Shown in pieces: positions 27,937-37,046 of a DNA stretch of 64,000 bases (position 1 is its first letter; each line of letters starts with the position of its first letter). The translations under genes were made by a program, and so were the position numbers. The notes under the pieces were generated by a model. That model was given only the letters and a program-made list of their open reading frames with translations. It was not told the origin of the DNA and ran no database searches. This stretch comes from Colwellia sp. RSH04 (GTDB lineage: Bacteria > Pseudomonadota > Gammaproteobacteria > Enterobacterales > Alteromonadaceae). The DNA is taken from assembly GCF_003545765.1 (NCBI RefSeq), contig NZ_QXIO01000015.1:1-64000 (forward strand). The letters run 5' to 3'.

Positions 27937-28662
27937 ATGTATATAACAAGTGATACAAACTTAGCTAATCAAAGTTTATTAGAAACAAATAAAACCTCGG
28001 TAAACCGTTCAAACGGTGCTACGTTTGAGGATTATATGGAAGCTATTCAATCGACAGGGTCAAAAAAAGATAGCGGCATTGATGAAGCCTCTAATAAAGC
28101 TACTGTGGCGATGGATACCAACAAAGGCTCATTAAAACTTAACCTTGATGACTATTTTACCCGTAAACCATCTTCAGAAACGCCAGTTAACTTAATGGAT
28201 GTTCCGTTATTATTACCATCTGCACATAATGTTGATACGTTAGCTAAATATTCAGAGCAAAAAATTAAAGACTTAATGCAACAATATGACATCCCTAAAC
28301 CGCCAGCTACAATTGAGTTTGATCAACAAGGGCAGTTAGTTTTACCTCTGGATTATGCTTACACTAATCAACTCAAGCATGCTTTTAATGAAAATCCTCA
28401 AGTTGAGGAAGCGTTAAGAACAACCGGAGCGCTTGCCAGCCATTATGCAGGTATAATGGAAGGACAACCTTTTAGGGATGAAATGTCAACCGCTAGAACA
28501 CAAGCAGATCGGGACAGAATTGTAGAAAAATATAGCTACTTATTCGATGATAATCGTCCGCCTATCCACATAGTATTTTCTTTTCTTGATGATGGCAGCA
28601 TGCTTGTGGGGGGAAGAGGTGGCTCAGCAAACAGTAATACAATGGTAAAAGTTTCATCTTAA
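27937..28662 (+). CDS. protein of unknown function with a disordered N-terminus
   Basis: This encodes 241 residues. Residues 1-85 are polar and low-complexity. A compact region follows (PLLLPSAHNVDTLAKYSEQKIKDLM, then PATIEFDQQGQLVLPLDYAY, EALRTTGALASHYAGIMEG, and a C-terminal strand-rich end with a GGRGGSANS turn). It has no signal peptide or membrane segment. It lies just downstream of 27378 on the same strand and probably shares its transcript. The family is not recognised. Confidence 0.6.
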   Translation: MYITSDTNLANQSLLETNKTSVNRSNGATFEDYMEAIQSTGSKKDSGIDEASNKATVAMDTNKGSLKLNLDDYFTRKPSSETPVNLMDVPLLLPSAHNVDTLAKYSEQKIKDLMQQYDIPKPPATIEFDQQGQLVLPLDYAYTNQLKHAFNENPQVEEALRTTGALASHYAGIMEGQPFRDEMSTARTQADRDRIVEKYSYLFDDNRPPIHIVFSFLDDGSMLVGGRGGSANSNTMVKVSS

Positions 28663-28698
28663 GTCTATTGTGGTTATGTAAGGCTGTATTGCGACGTT

Positions 28699-29406
28699 CT
28701 ACTTTTTAACTTTAATACTTTTACGAATTGCTGTGAGAGACTTTATAACAAATTCAAGCAGTTCAATTGAGTCATTCAAATCATTTTTCAGGTTTGTGCG
28801 AATAATGCTCATTGCCACATAAAGCTCTCTTGGGTCTTGCTCTACTAAATCAGAATCAAAAGTAATTTTATTTCCTTCAATAGGTTTTATGTATTTCGCC
28901 ATAACAGGAAAGGTATTGCTTCGTAGCAGGTTTCTGATCTCGTTGATTTGTGAAATAGCCATTCTCTTTTGCCAAACATTACCTAAGTTATCTCTTATTT
29001 CAGTCGATTCGATAAGCCGCATATAACCAGTGTCTTTTAATTCTTCAAAAGTACCTAAAAAAACCGAAAAATTGCCTGTTATCGAGGAACCTTGAAGCGC
29101 ATCAAAGACTTTCTGGTAGTCATCGTCGTTGCGTTTGTCTTTAGTCAAAATGGTTAAGCCAAAAGCTAGCTTCTCTAATGAGGATTCAATTCGTTGAATA
29201 TTGTCCACTAGCGCTTCATGGCTTTTTGTGAAATCGTTCTCCAGTCGCTCTAGATATTGTAATTCTAATGATCGATTCTCTCGATTTATTTGCCATTCAT
29301 TGACCTGCAAACTCAGATAAACACCAAGCACCAGTAAGCAAAATTCTAACAAGAATGAGCCATAGTTTTTATTCAAAATGTATTGCCTGAGTCGAGTAAA
29401 TAGCAT
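28699..29406 (-). CDS. DUF6090-like single-helix membrane protein
   Basis: This encodes 235 residues. A membrane helix at about 17-35 (FLLEFCLLVLGVYLSLQVNEW) is followed by a long helical region with heptad character (ENRSLELQYLERLENDFTKSHEALVDNIQRIESS). The opening resembles DUF6090 proteins, which share the pattern of one helix then Q-x-N-x-W. The function is unknown. It is convergent with the preceding gene and 24 bases from a DUF2306 fragment on the same strand. Confidence 0.6.
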   Translation of the reverse strand: MLFTRLRQYILNKNYGSFLLEFCLLVLGVYLSLQVNEWQINRENRSLELQYLERLENDFTKSHEALVDNIQRIESSLEKLAFGLTILTKDKRNDDDYQKVFDALQGSSITGNFSVFLGTFEELKDTGYMRLIESTEIRDNLGNVWQKRMAISQINEIRNLLRSNTFPVMAKYIKPIEGNKITFDSDLVEQDPRELYVAMSIIRTNLKNDLNDSIELLEFVIKSLTAIRKSIKVKK

Positions 29407-29430
29407 GTCTAAAGCTCTTTGAACAGTGTG

Positions 29431-29772
29431 TTAAAATGCTGTCGTTGTTCTGAGTATCCACATCATTGTACTAGCGGAGTATACACCCAACGTAGTAAGT
29501 AAAGCGAGTAACGTTACTCCGATTGCTCCAAATAAAGTCGGTAGTGATGACCTGCATCTTTCTGCCCTGAATGCTAATTCAGCAATAGCCATAGGGGGTA
29601 AACAAGAGGAAAATGAAATGGCGATATCAGCAGGCCCATCAATAAATCTAGTATTGCCAAGCCCACCTTGATTGATCATGAACCAAGCCATTAAATATAA
29701 ACTAACGCTCCAAACCCTGTTGATTAATATAAATGTGTGAACGGCTAAACGGCGGTGTAACTTAACGTTTTT
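29431..29772 (-). pseudogene. C-terminal fragment of a DUF2306-like membrane protein
   Basis: The minus strand is open from a TAA at 29773-29775 to the stop at 29431. It reads VKLHRRLAVHTFILINRVWSVSLYLMAWFMINQGGLG, then a further helix pair. The phrases LHRR, FxLxNxVW and INQGG resemble the second half of DUF2306 membrane proteins. No start codon fits the beginning and the first helices are missing. It is a 5'-truncated relic. Confidence 0.6.
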
Positions 29773-29944
29773 TTATATGTAGCTGTGCGCCAAACGAGTA
29801 TCGAAAAGCAATGTTTCAGTGAGTTAAGCTTTTGCGAGAAAGTTTAAATGGAATCAACAGGCTACCTGTTTAATGAAACTCTCCGAAATATCGAATAACT
29901 AGGCGAGCGATCGAAAGATACTTTTCCACACGTTTGACTATTCA

Positions 29945-30200
29945 AATTTTTCCTTAAACTCACAAAAATCTTCAATAATACATGAGCAGCATTAAGACTT
30001 ACGGGCAATGCAGGTGGAACGGTCGTGCAGAATTAGCCAATGGTGCAAGTCTACTTTAAATTTTTTTGGCTCGACTTTTATTAGCTTTCTTCAACTTTTT
30101 CAATCGTTCACCCCATGGCGAGCTTAATCCGATTAGACACGCGAATATGTGGGTGTCTACCGCTATAGTCGGCCAGCAAAAATATAATAAAGCTAGATAA
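29945..30200 (-). pseudogene. nth: nth 3'-end fragment, copy 1 (decayed)
   Basis: The minus strand shows, across several frameshifts, endonuclease III C-terminal phrases: WPTIAVDTHIF, then FKVDLHHWLILH and a degenerate CIIEDFCEFKE. Only about the last 90 codons are represented. It has more lesions than the other copies, including loss of one cluster cysteine codon. It lies between the DUF2306 relic and the ECF operon. It is one of five fragments with the same orientation and nearly the same ends. Confidence 0.85.
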
Positions 30201-30368
30201 AGTGCTTGGTTTACTTCCTGTATGGTTTTCGACTTAAAGTGCTTTTGGTGATAACAAGGAAAATAGGTACTTTAATGATGGGGAACAAGTTAATTACAAA
30301 AAATTTTATCCAATGTGACACAATCGTGTTTTATTACCGACTAATTAAATATCTAACCAATTGGCAAT

Positions 30369-30857
30369 ATGCAGATACAGATGCGTAAAGAATTTGAACA
30401 AATGATTATCAACAACCAAGGGCGCATACGTTATATCGCGTCTCGATATAGTCATGACGGAGAGTTTGACGACATGTATCAAGAAATATTGTTGCAGCTT
30501 TGGAGAAGTTTTGAGTCGTTTAATGGCGAGTCGAAACAAGAAACTTGGGTTTTTAAAGTAGCACTGAATACGGCCTGCACATTTGTACGGGCAGCGGTGA
30601 AGCAAAAAGAGATTAAACAGTCTCCATTACACCAATCAATGCAAGAGCTTCAGCCTACGCAGGAAAGCTGCCAAGCAGATATTCTTAACCGCTTTATGGA
30701 TGGGCTAAATGATACAGATGCGAGCTTGCTAATGATGTACTTAGATGGTTTATCTTCGGATGACAGCGCCACAGTGCTTGGTATTAGTTCCAATGCCGTT
30801 AGGTCGCGTATTAAGCGCATTAAAAATGAATTTGAAACCAATTACATAGGAGATTGA
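30369..30857 (+). CDS. ECF-type RNA polymerase sigma factor
   Basis: This encodes 162 residues. Region 2 includes DDMYQEILLQLWRSFESFNGESKQETWVFKVALNTA, and region 4 is LMMYLDGLSSDDSATVLGISSNAVRSRIKRIK. These are the two core regions of group 4 (ECF) sigma factors. The stop is one base before the start of the next gene, a membrane protein that may act as its anti-sigma factor. The third gene is a serine hydrolase. The start could also be the ATG 12 bases downstream. Confidence 0.9.
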   Translation: MQIQMRKEFEQMIINNQGRIRYIASRYSHDGEFDDMYQEILLQLWRSFESFNGESKQETWVFKVALNTACTFVRAAVKQKEIKQSPLHQSMQELQPTQESCQADILNRFMDGLNDTDASLLMMYLDGLSSDDSATVLGISSNAVRSRIKRIKNEFETNYIGD

Positions 30858-30858
30858 T

Positions 30859-31455
30859 GTGAAGCTAGATGATTTAAAGCAAGACTGGCAACAAGCCATT
30901 GAAACCGAATCAACTCCTGATAATTTAACTGAGGTGATAGACATGATTGAGCAACAAACCACTAAGATTGATAAAGAGATTAAACGTCGCGATTTTCTCG
31001 AAATTGGAATCGCAGTATTTCTTATCCCAGTTTGGATATGGGGTTTATTAAATTCGGCAAGCACGATGCAAAGCATTGGTTTAATCATTGCGATTGTCGC
31101 TTGCATGTACATACCCTATCGACTGATATCTGCGAAAAAAGTAGACGCCAAGAAAAGCGGTAGTGTTAAGGACTTTTTAGTCCAAGAAAAACAAAAGATT
31201 CAGCAACAAAAGCAAATGTTGGAGTCGGTTGTATGGTGGTACATAACTCCGCTGACGGCGGCAATTTTACTCATCACGTTAGGGGCAAAGGTGAACGAAC
31301 AAGGTATTCCTCAAATATCGTCGGGCATGTATTGGTATTACGCTTGTGTTGGTTTGCTGGTTGTAGGTGTGTACTTCTTAAATAAACGCGCTGCCAAAAA
31401 TAAGTTTGCCCCATTGCTAAATAACATTGAGCAACGATTGGCAGAAATGAGCTAA
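30859..31455 (+). CDS. membrane protein, possible anti-sigma partner
   Basis: This encodes 198 residues with a cytoplasmic N-terminal helix region (about 1-45, LKQDWQQAIETESTPDNLTEVIDMIEQQT), two helices at about 50-90, a coiled linker (VQEKQKIQQQKQMLESV) and two more helices. Its start lies one base after the sigma-factor stop. The position and the charged N-terminal part before the membrane suggest regulation of the ECF factor, but there is no canonical zinc anti-sigma motif, so this is an inference. Confidence 0.6.
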   Translation: MKLDDLKQDWQQAIETESTPDNLTEVIDMIEQQTTKIDKEIKRRDFLEIGIAVFLIPVWIWGLLNSASTMQSIGLIIAIVACMYIPYRLISAKKVDAKKSGSVKDFLVQEKQKIQQQKQMLESVVWWYITPLTAAILLITLGAKVNEQGIPQISSGMYWYYACVGLLVVGVYFLNKRAAKNKFAPLLNNIEQRLAEMS

Positions 31456-31582
31456 CTCACCACAGACAGCCCTTACGTCTCTAACCTCCCTTATTTACCC
31501 CCCTTTTAAGGGTGCTTTAAGCGACTTGTTGAGCAAGTTGCTTCGGGCAAATACGGCCAAAATTTACTAAGGAATTTCGACC

Positions 31583-32992
31583 ATGAACAACAAAAAAACA
31601 AACAGCAAACAACAAAGTAATAAGAAAGCTTCTTCTTCGGCGATTATTGTCGTCTTGATCACATTAATGATTGCGATAGCCTCTGGTAACTCACAAGCAG
31701 CTGCAGCAAGTGCCGAACTGGAAAAGGTGCTTAAACACAAAGTAGAAACTGAAAAACTGAGTGTTGGGGTCGCCGTTGCCATCATCGAAAGCGGTCAAGT
31801 GAGCTTTATTAACGTTGGCGTTGCAAACAAGGAAATGGTTCAAAAAATCGACCAGAACACCTTGTTTGAAATTGGCTCTGTTAGCAAAGTAATGACATCT
31901 ACAGCACTTGCGACCTTTGTCGACGAAGGAAAGTTAAAACTGTCCGAACTCGTTCAAAACTACTTGCCTAAGTCAGTCAGATTGCCAATGAAAAATGACA
32001 AAGCCATCACTTTTGAGTCTTTGGCAAACCACCGTTCGGGTTTGCCTAGACTTCCAAGCAATATGCCGTTTGGCGACCCGTTAAACCCTTATGTCGATTA
32101 CACGACAGAAATGATGTACGAGTTTCTTAATCAATACACCTTGCCTCGTGAGGTAGGTGAATCACCGGAATACTCAAACCTTGCAGTTGGTTTATTGGGA
32201 CACACACTCGCTAAAATTGATAATATGAATTACGAACAAATGTTGATGCAACGCGTTCTAAAACCATTAAAGATGAACGATACCTTTGTTGACGTGCCTA
32301 AATCTGCGCTGACAAGAAGAAGCAAAGGGCACAACGGAAATCTTGAGACTACCGACTATTGGCAACTACCAGCAATGGCTGGCGCAGGTGCTGTTGTTTC
32401 AGATGTTTCTGACATGGCACTTTTTTTAAAAGCCAATATGCAACAAAACGAGTTAGCGTCGGCAATCAAATTGACCCACCAGCCTACAGCCGAATTTGGA
32501 AATTCACATACTAAAGTGGGGTTAGGGTGGATCATCCAAGGTACAGCAGATGGTGATGTTTATATGCACAATGGTCAAACAGGTGGATTCGCTTCGTTTA
32601 TTGGCTTTAATCCTACTTTGCATAAAGGCATCGTAATTTTATCGAACACTTCTATATTGATGGATGAAATAGGGTACAGTTATTTGACGAATTCTTTGGC
32701 ATCTTTAAAGCTAACGACTCCTGTAAAAGTGGCTGAAGTAGAGTTAGCAAAATTGATTGGGAGGTATGAACTGGTACCTGGTTTTATATTGTCGATAACT
32801 CACGATGAGAATAAGTTATTTGTCCAAGGTACAGGACAACCAAGGTTGCCTCTAACCGCTAACTCAATCAACGAGTTTGTTAATAACGCAGTAAAAGCGA
32901 GGATACAGTTTGAGCTTGATGCAGATGGTATAGCAACGTCACTTACTATGTATCAAGGTGGTCAAACACTACCTGGCAAGAAGCTGAAATAG
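31583..32992 (+). CDS. beta-lactamase-family serine hydrolase, exported
   Basis: This encodes 469 residues. The lysine-rich N-terminus and helix at about 18-40 act as a signal or anchor. The SxxK motif is Ser99-Val-Ser-Lys102 (FEIGSVSKVMTS), the tyrosine motif is YSN (PEYSNLAVG) and the third motif is HNGQTGGF. The last about 110 residues form an extra lipocalin-like beta domain often found on these hydrolases. This resembles AmpC-like/D-alanyl-D-alanine esterases; the substrate is unknown. It follows the ECF sigma and membrane genes by 127 bases and may belong to that regulon. Confidence 0.85.
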   Translation: MNNKKTNSKQQSNKKASSSAIIVVLITLMIAIASGNSQAAAASAELEKVLKHKVETEKLSVGVAVAIIESGQVSFINVGVANKEMVQKIDQNTLFEIGSVSKVMTSTALATFVDEGKLKLSELVQNYLPKSVRLPMKNDKAITFESLANHRSGLPRLPSNMPFGDPLNPYVDYTTEMMYEFLNQYTLPREVGESPEYSNLAVGLLGHTLAKIDNMNYEQMLMQRVLKPLKMNDTFVDVPKSALTRRSKGHNGNLETTDYWQLPAMAGAGAVVSDVSDMALFLKANMQQNELASAIKLTHQPTAEFGNSHTKVGLGWIIQGTADGDVYMHNGQTGGFASFIGFNPTLHKGIVILSNTSILMDEIGYSYLTNSLASLKLTTPVKVAEVELAKLIGRYELVPGFILSITHDENKLFVQGTGQPRLPLTANSINEFVNNAVKARIQFELDADGIATSLTMYQGGQTLPGKKLK

Positions 32993-33054
32993 AAAGATAT
33001 TTATTTGCTGCTCAGAACTCTTCATTTTGCGCCTTTTTACAAGGCGTTTCTTTC

Positions 33055-33320
33055 TTACTCGGTTTTATCCTTGAACTCACACAAGTCTTCAATAATACAC
33101 GACCCACATTTTTGCTTACGAGCTGTACATGCATAGCGGCCGTGCAAAATGAGCCAGTGATGCACATCAACTTTAAATCCAGCTGTTATCACTTCTAGAA
33201 GCTTTTGCTCTACTAGATCAACGTTTTTGCCCATGGCGAAATTAGTGCGGTTTGATACGCGATCGATATGGGTGTCCACCGCTATAGCCGGCCAGCTAAA
33301 AGATAGCAAAAGTAGATTGT
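33055..33320 (-). pseudogene. nth: nth 3'-end fragment, copy 2 (best preserved)
   Basis: An unbroken frame reads SWPAIAVDTHIDRVSNRTNFAMGKNVDLVEQ, then FKVDVHHWLILHGRYACTARKQKCGSCIIEDLCEFKDKTE and a stop at 33055. This is the endonuclease III C-terminus with all four cysteines of the 4Fe-4S cluster. The catalytic helix-hairpin-helix and lysine lie in the missing first about 125 residues; the Asp of VDTH is present. It cannot be an active glycosylase. The 5' boundary is close to those of copies 1, 3 and 4. Confidence 0.9.
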
Positions 33321-33426
33321 GAAATGCTCGTGTTTGGTGGTTTTAAATGAACTCCAGTTACTCATATTCACCCAATCGAATTATTTTAGCAATAGGACTT
33401 TGTGCAATCATTAACATGGCTTGGCA

Positions 33427-34353
33427 TCAATCGATTGGATAAACAATAAAGTGGTCTGTAACCACCCGTGATGGTGACTTTCTGCTCTGCATAATTTCAT
33501 TTAGCAGGCTAAGGTCTTTAACGGACATAGGTAGCGCTGCTTCTTCTGGCTGATAGGTCGTTGCCATTTCATAATCTTGTCCTGCCGTATTCTTCATTTC
33601 AATATGCGTACCCATTAGTGCCGATATGACATTATTTTGCGCAAAATCAGTTAGCCGAGCTATGCTATTACGGAATGCTTCCCAGTCTTTCACATACAAG
33701 CGACCCGGATAAAGACTATCGCCTGTAAGAAGCCACTTGGTTTCACTGTCATATACTGCTATTGTATCTGATTTGTGTCCTGGTAGTGCAATAATAGTGA
33801 GATTGCGATTCCCTAATTCAACATTAGCGTGAACGTTCGGCCATTTCTCGTCGTGCAATCTAAATGCTTGTTGGACCGACTCCAAGTTCGGCTTGATCAG
33901 CAATACATCAGGTTGATTTAGAAACTGACTATCACCTGCAATGTGATCTCCGTGCCCATGTGAATGAGCAACTAACCAAGATAAATTGTCGTAAATCGGC
34001 CTTCTTCGTTCAGCCAACTTATTGACGATGGATTCAATGGTTCGAAACAATGGAAATGTAACTGGATCTGATGTCGCTCCAGTATCGAGTACAAAAACCT
34101 TGTTTTTACCGAATAATAGGTAAATAAAGGGGGCTTCGTAGTGGCTACATTTGCTTTGCCTGAGTATATAGGTTGTATCTGAAAACTGATAAACTTCTAT
34201 GGACGGATCACTATTACTCTCACAAATTGGTGAACCGTGAATCCAAGTGTGTTGTGAAAGTTTAGCCATTCGTTTATCAAAATCGCTCTCTCTTGCTAAT
34301 GAATTGTCCGAAGAAAATAAAGCAATTGAAAGCAGTACAAGTATTAGCTTCAT
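33427..34353 (-). CDS. MBL-fold metallo-hydrolase, exported
   Basis: This encodes 308 residues with a signal peptide ending near NSLARES. The metal motif HxHxDH is His132-Gly-His134-Gly-Asp136-His137 in AHSHGHGDHIAGD. The further ligands are His in LPGHKSDT and Asp in LLTGDSLYPG. The enzyme should bind two zinc or iron ions and hydrolyse a small ester, thioester or lactam; the substrate is not evident. Its start overlaps the end of the upstream gene (34350) by four bases, so the two are co-translated. Confidence 0.85.
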   Translation of the reverse strand: MKLILVLLSIALFSSDNSLARESDFDKRMAKLSQHTWIHGSPICESNSDPSIEVYQFSDTTYILRQSKCSHYEAPFIYLLFGKNKVFVLDTGATSDPVTFPLFRTIESIVNKLAERRRPIYDNLSWLVAHSHGHGDHIAGDSQFLNQPDVLLIKPNLESVQQAFRLHDEKWPNVHANVELGNRNLTIIALPGHKSDTIAVYDSETKWLLTGDSLYPGRLYVKDWEAFRNSIARLTDFAQNNVISALMGTHIEMKNTAGQDYEMATTYQPEEAALPMSVKDLSLLNEIMQSRKSPSRVVTDHFIVYPID

Positions 34354-35066
34354 TTGGCAAAATCCCTTATTTCAAAGTACAACACTTCCATCGACTGACA
34401 TTGCTTTATTTTAGAATACAACGTGCCAATGTCAGGCACTGATTCGGACTGATTCACTAAGTTATTAGCAAGGCATTGATGACCAAACACGATTGCGTCA
34501 AACGATGGCGCAGTTTGAATAAGATGGATAAGCAGTTGCTTGTTATCTGGTCCTGTATCCAAAACATGCCACTCTATTGGATTTGGTTTTCCAGCGGTAC
34601 GCAAAGTTGTTAGTGGCCGCTTGTATATTTGACGGACAAATGTGAAGTTTTTGTCCTTCAGCCATTTCTCACCACCTCGCTCAAAGTGACCAAGGTAAAA
34701 CTGAGTTTCTATCTCAAAAGATTGACCGTCGATAAGTGTGTTTAAGTCAAACGTTGCTGGCAGCAGCGTTATCATGTTTTCCGCATAGTGCGCGTGTGTC
34801 GTTTTATTTGTTTGCGTTAAGTGTTCCAGCAATTGCTGCCGATGTGTACTTTCTACTTCATAAACAAGTTGGTAATCGTGAGGCGCTTGATATAAAGGTA
34901 AGTGACTGGCAAAGAGACGCTTGCCATTAGTAAACAACACCATGCCATGAAAACCTACTCGTGTATGTTTTTTATGTAGGTCATGTTTATTAAGGGAAGT
35001 TTGTGCATCTAAAGTCATGCTTGTTAATATTAACAATGTGAAAAGGATGTACGTTATGTTTTTCAT
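34350..35066 (-). CDS. exported protein of unknown function, coupled to the MBL hydrolase
   Basis: The start is ATG 35066, which opens a signal peptide (MKNITYILFTLLILTSMTLDAQ); an upstream ATG at 35099 would precede it with 11 extra residues and hide the signal. The mature part has FHGMVLFTNGKRLFASHLPLYQAPHDYQLVYEVE, a conserved-looking segment rich in His and Tyr, and later NPIEWHVLDTGPD. I do not recognise a named family. It lies between the oxidoreductase and MBL genes in an overlapping three-gene unit. Confidence 0.6.
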   Translation of the reverse strand: MKNITYILFTLLILTSMTLDAQTSLNKHDLHKKHTRVGFHGMVLFTNGKRLFASHLPLYQAPHDYQLVYEVESTHRQQLLEHLTQTNKTTHAHYAENMITLLPATFDLNTLIDGQSFEIETQFYLGHFERGGEKWLKDKNFTFVRQIYKRPLTTLRTAGKPNPIEWHVLDTGPDNKQLLIHLIQTAPSFDAIVFGHQCLANNLVNQSESVPDIGTLYSKIKQCQSMEVLYFEIRDFAK

Positions 35067-35088
35067 GGCTGGTACACTTAATACGTTA

Positions 35089-36033
35089 TTATACAACACG
35101 AACTATTGCCTTTCCGATGTTTTGCCCTTCAAATAATCCAGCCAATGTATCGGGCAGATATTCAAAACCGCAGACTTCTGTGGACTTGAACTCTATTTCA
35201 CCCGCTTTGACCCAAGGGGCAACATGCTCGATCATTTCTGCCATGCGGTGAGTAAAATCACGTGCCAATATTCCATGCACAGAAACTCGTTTATACAAAA
35301 GCTGATGTAAAAAGCGAGGGCCCACTTCTGGGGTATCCAGACCGCCGTTGTATTGTGAAATTTGGCCGCAAATAACAACACGTGCCCTCAGATTCAGACT
35401 GGTCAACGCTGCATCTGTTATCATGCCTCCGACATTATCAAAATACACGTCGACACCCAATGTTTTTAACCATTCACATTTTTCTTCAGATCCCGCAATA
35501 CCGACCACACGGCATCCAGCTTTTATAGCAAACTGAGTTACGAGCGAGCCAACGGCGCCTGCGGCACCAGATACGAGTACAGTTTCACCGGGTTTGGGTT
35601 TGCCAGCCTCCATTAATCCAAACCACGCAGTTCTGCCTGGCATACCCAAGATCCCCAGTGCAGTTTTTATATCTGCTTGCTCGGGATCGAGAGTTTGTAA
35701 TTCATTGCCGTGCACAACAGCATGAGTTTGCCAGCCAATATATCCGGTTACCCAGTCTCCGGGTTGGAAGTTGTCATTGTTTGATTCAAGTACTTTAGCT
35801 ACAACCACAGCACCCTGCACAGTGTTTAAAGGGTGAGGTGGTTCCCATGAGTGTGTTGCTGCTTGCTGGATCCGCATGTAAGGGTCAACAGAAATGTATT
35901 CAGATTTTATCAGTACCTCATTTTTGGACAATTGGGGACTAAAATCAGACTCTCTGAGTTCATAGTGCTCTCTGCCTACAAATTCATTAGGTCGTTTTAC
36001 GTAAAACCATTGCTTCAACTGATAACTGCACAT
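35089..36033 (-). CDS. NADP-dependent MDR oxidoreductase with an internal deletion
   Basis: The start is ATG 36033, eight bases after AGAGGTG, giving 314 residues. It belongs to the zinc-free medium-chain reductases of the PTGR/CurA type: PYMRIQQ, a GxxGxxG-type dinucleotide loop GAAGAVGSLVTQFA, and VYFDNVGG. Between EWLKTLGVD and VYFDNVGG about 20-25 residues normally present in the nucleotide-binding domain are missing in frame; relatives have 330-345 residues. The lost part follows the adenine-ribose phosphate pocket, so activity is doubtful. It is divergent from the LysR gene at 36144, its probable regulator. Confidence 0.8.
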   Translation of the reverse strand: MCSYQLKQWFYVKRPNEFVGREHYELRESDFSPQLSKNEVLIKSEYISVDPYMRIQQAATHSWEPPHPLNTVQGAVVVAKVLESNNDNFQPGDWVTGYIGWQTHAVVHGNELQTLDPEQADIKTALGILGMPGRTAWFGLMEAGKPKPGETVLVSGAAGAVGSLVTQFAIKAGCRVVGIAGSEEKCEWLKTLGVDVYFDNVGGMITDAALTSLNLRARVVICGQISQYNGGLDTPEVGPRFLHQLLYKRVSVHGILARDFTHRMAEMIEHVAPWVKAGEIEFKSTEVCGFEYLPDTLAGLFEGQNIGKAIVRVV

Positions 36034-36143
36034 TTCTATCGCACCTCTTGTATTTAATGTGCGAAATTGTTGCATGTAACTTATGTCCTGATAAGTTATA
36101 GTTTTTCCATTTATGATTCCAATTTGGAAATAAAGAGTTGAAA

Positions 36144-37040
36144 ATGGATACCGAAGATTTAAAGAAATTTCTAATTGTTGCTGAGACATCAAATTTACAA
36201 ACAGCATCTGAACAGCTCAACATTACAGCAGGAGCGCTTTCAAAAACTATTAAGCGCATCGAAACCAAGCTCAACATACGACTTTTTGACAGGATTGGCC
36301 GAAACATTCGGCTCAATCAACACGGTGAGAAATTCCGACACTATGCATCACATTTGGTGCATGAAGCAGAGCAGGCTATTAGTGAGTTTAGTGGCGATAG
36401 GAATAAAACATTGGTGAAGATGGCCGGGCCTTCGTTATTACTACAGCACTATATTCCCAAACTTACCCTTGGGTTAAACAAAGAACATTATGATTACAGT
36501 TTAGAGTCGGTTTGGGAAGGCCGTGCCATTGCGCAGGTAAATACGGGGCAGGCACATTTAGCTTTGGTAACTAGGTTTGCACTAGAAGAAAGTTCCCACA
36601 GTGAGGACCTTTCGAGCATTCACCTTGGTACTTCTAAGTTTAAAGTCGTGGCAGCAGTTCAGCACCCTTTACTCAAACGCTTTCCCGATGGAGAGGTCAC
36701 TGTTGATCAGTTGCGTGAATTCGGTTTTGCTTGTCCGAGTGTATCGCCCTTTTGTGGTATCAAAAGAGGCATTGGCTCAGACGGCTGGCGCGACGATAAA
36801 GTTCCTCGTACTATCAGCTATCGGTGTTCCGAGTTTAGTGTGCTTATGTCTCTGGTTAACAATGGGGTTGCACTTGCGTATGTGCCAGACTTTGTTGCCC
36901 GTAATGCAGGTTTAGTGATTATCGATGTGGTGGGGTGTGATCACATGTGTGAAGAGCAAATAGAATTGATCTATAAACCAAGCCTAGCAGATGGTTGGTT
37001 ACACCGGTTTACAGGTTCTATCGCGATTGACGAGCAATAA
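36144..37040 (+). CDS. LysR-family transcriptional regulator
   Basis: This encodes 298 residues. The N-terminal winged helix is LKKFLIVAETSNLQTASEQLNITAGALSKTIKRIETKLNIRLFDR, and the effector domain runs from about 90. The start ATG 36144 follows AAAGAG; a TTG six bases upstream is possible. It is divergent from the reductase at 35089-36033, with 110 bases between, the normal arrangement for a LysR regulator and its target. The stop lies only six bases from the end of nth fragment 3. Confidence 0.9.
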   Translation: MDTEDLKKFLIVAETSNLQTASEQLNITAGALSKTIKRIETKLNIRLFDRIGRNIRLNQHGEKFRHYASHLVHEAEQAISEFSGDRNKTLVKMAGPSLLLQHYIPKLTLGLNKEHYDYSLESVWEGRAIAQVNTGQAHLALVTRFALEESSHSEDLSSIHLGTSKFKVVAAVQHPLLKRFPDGEVTVDQLREFGFACPSVSPFCGIKRGIGSDGWRDDKVPRTISYRCSEFSVLMSLVNNGVALAYVPDFVARNAGLVIIDVVGCDHMCEEQIELIYKPSLADGWLHRFTGSIAIDEQ

Positions 37041-37046
37041 GTAGGG

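Noticed and set aside
30206-30388. A 60-codon frame before the ECF sigma gene
   Set aside because: It overlaps the sigma gene start, has no ribosome site and no recognisable composition.
33055-33320. Functional small endonuclease III
   Set aside because: It has only the C-terminal third; the helix-hairpin-helix and catalytic lysine are absent, and four sibling fragments are clearly decayed.
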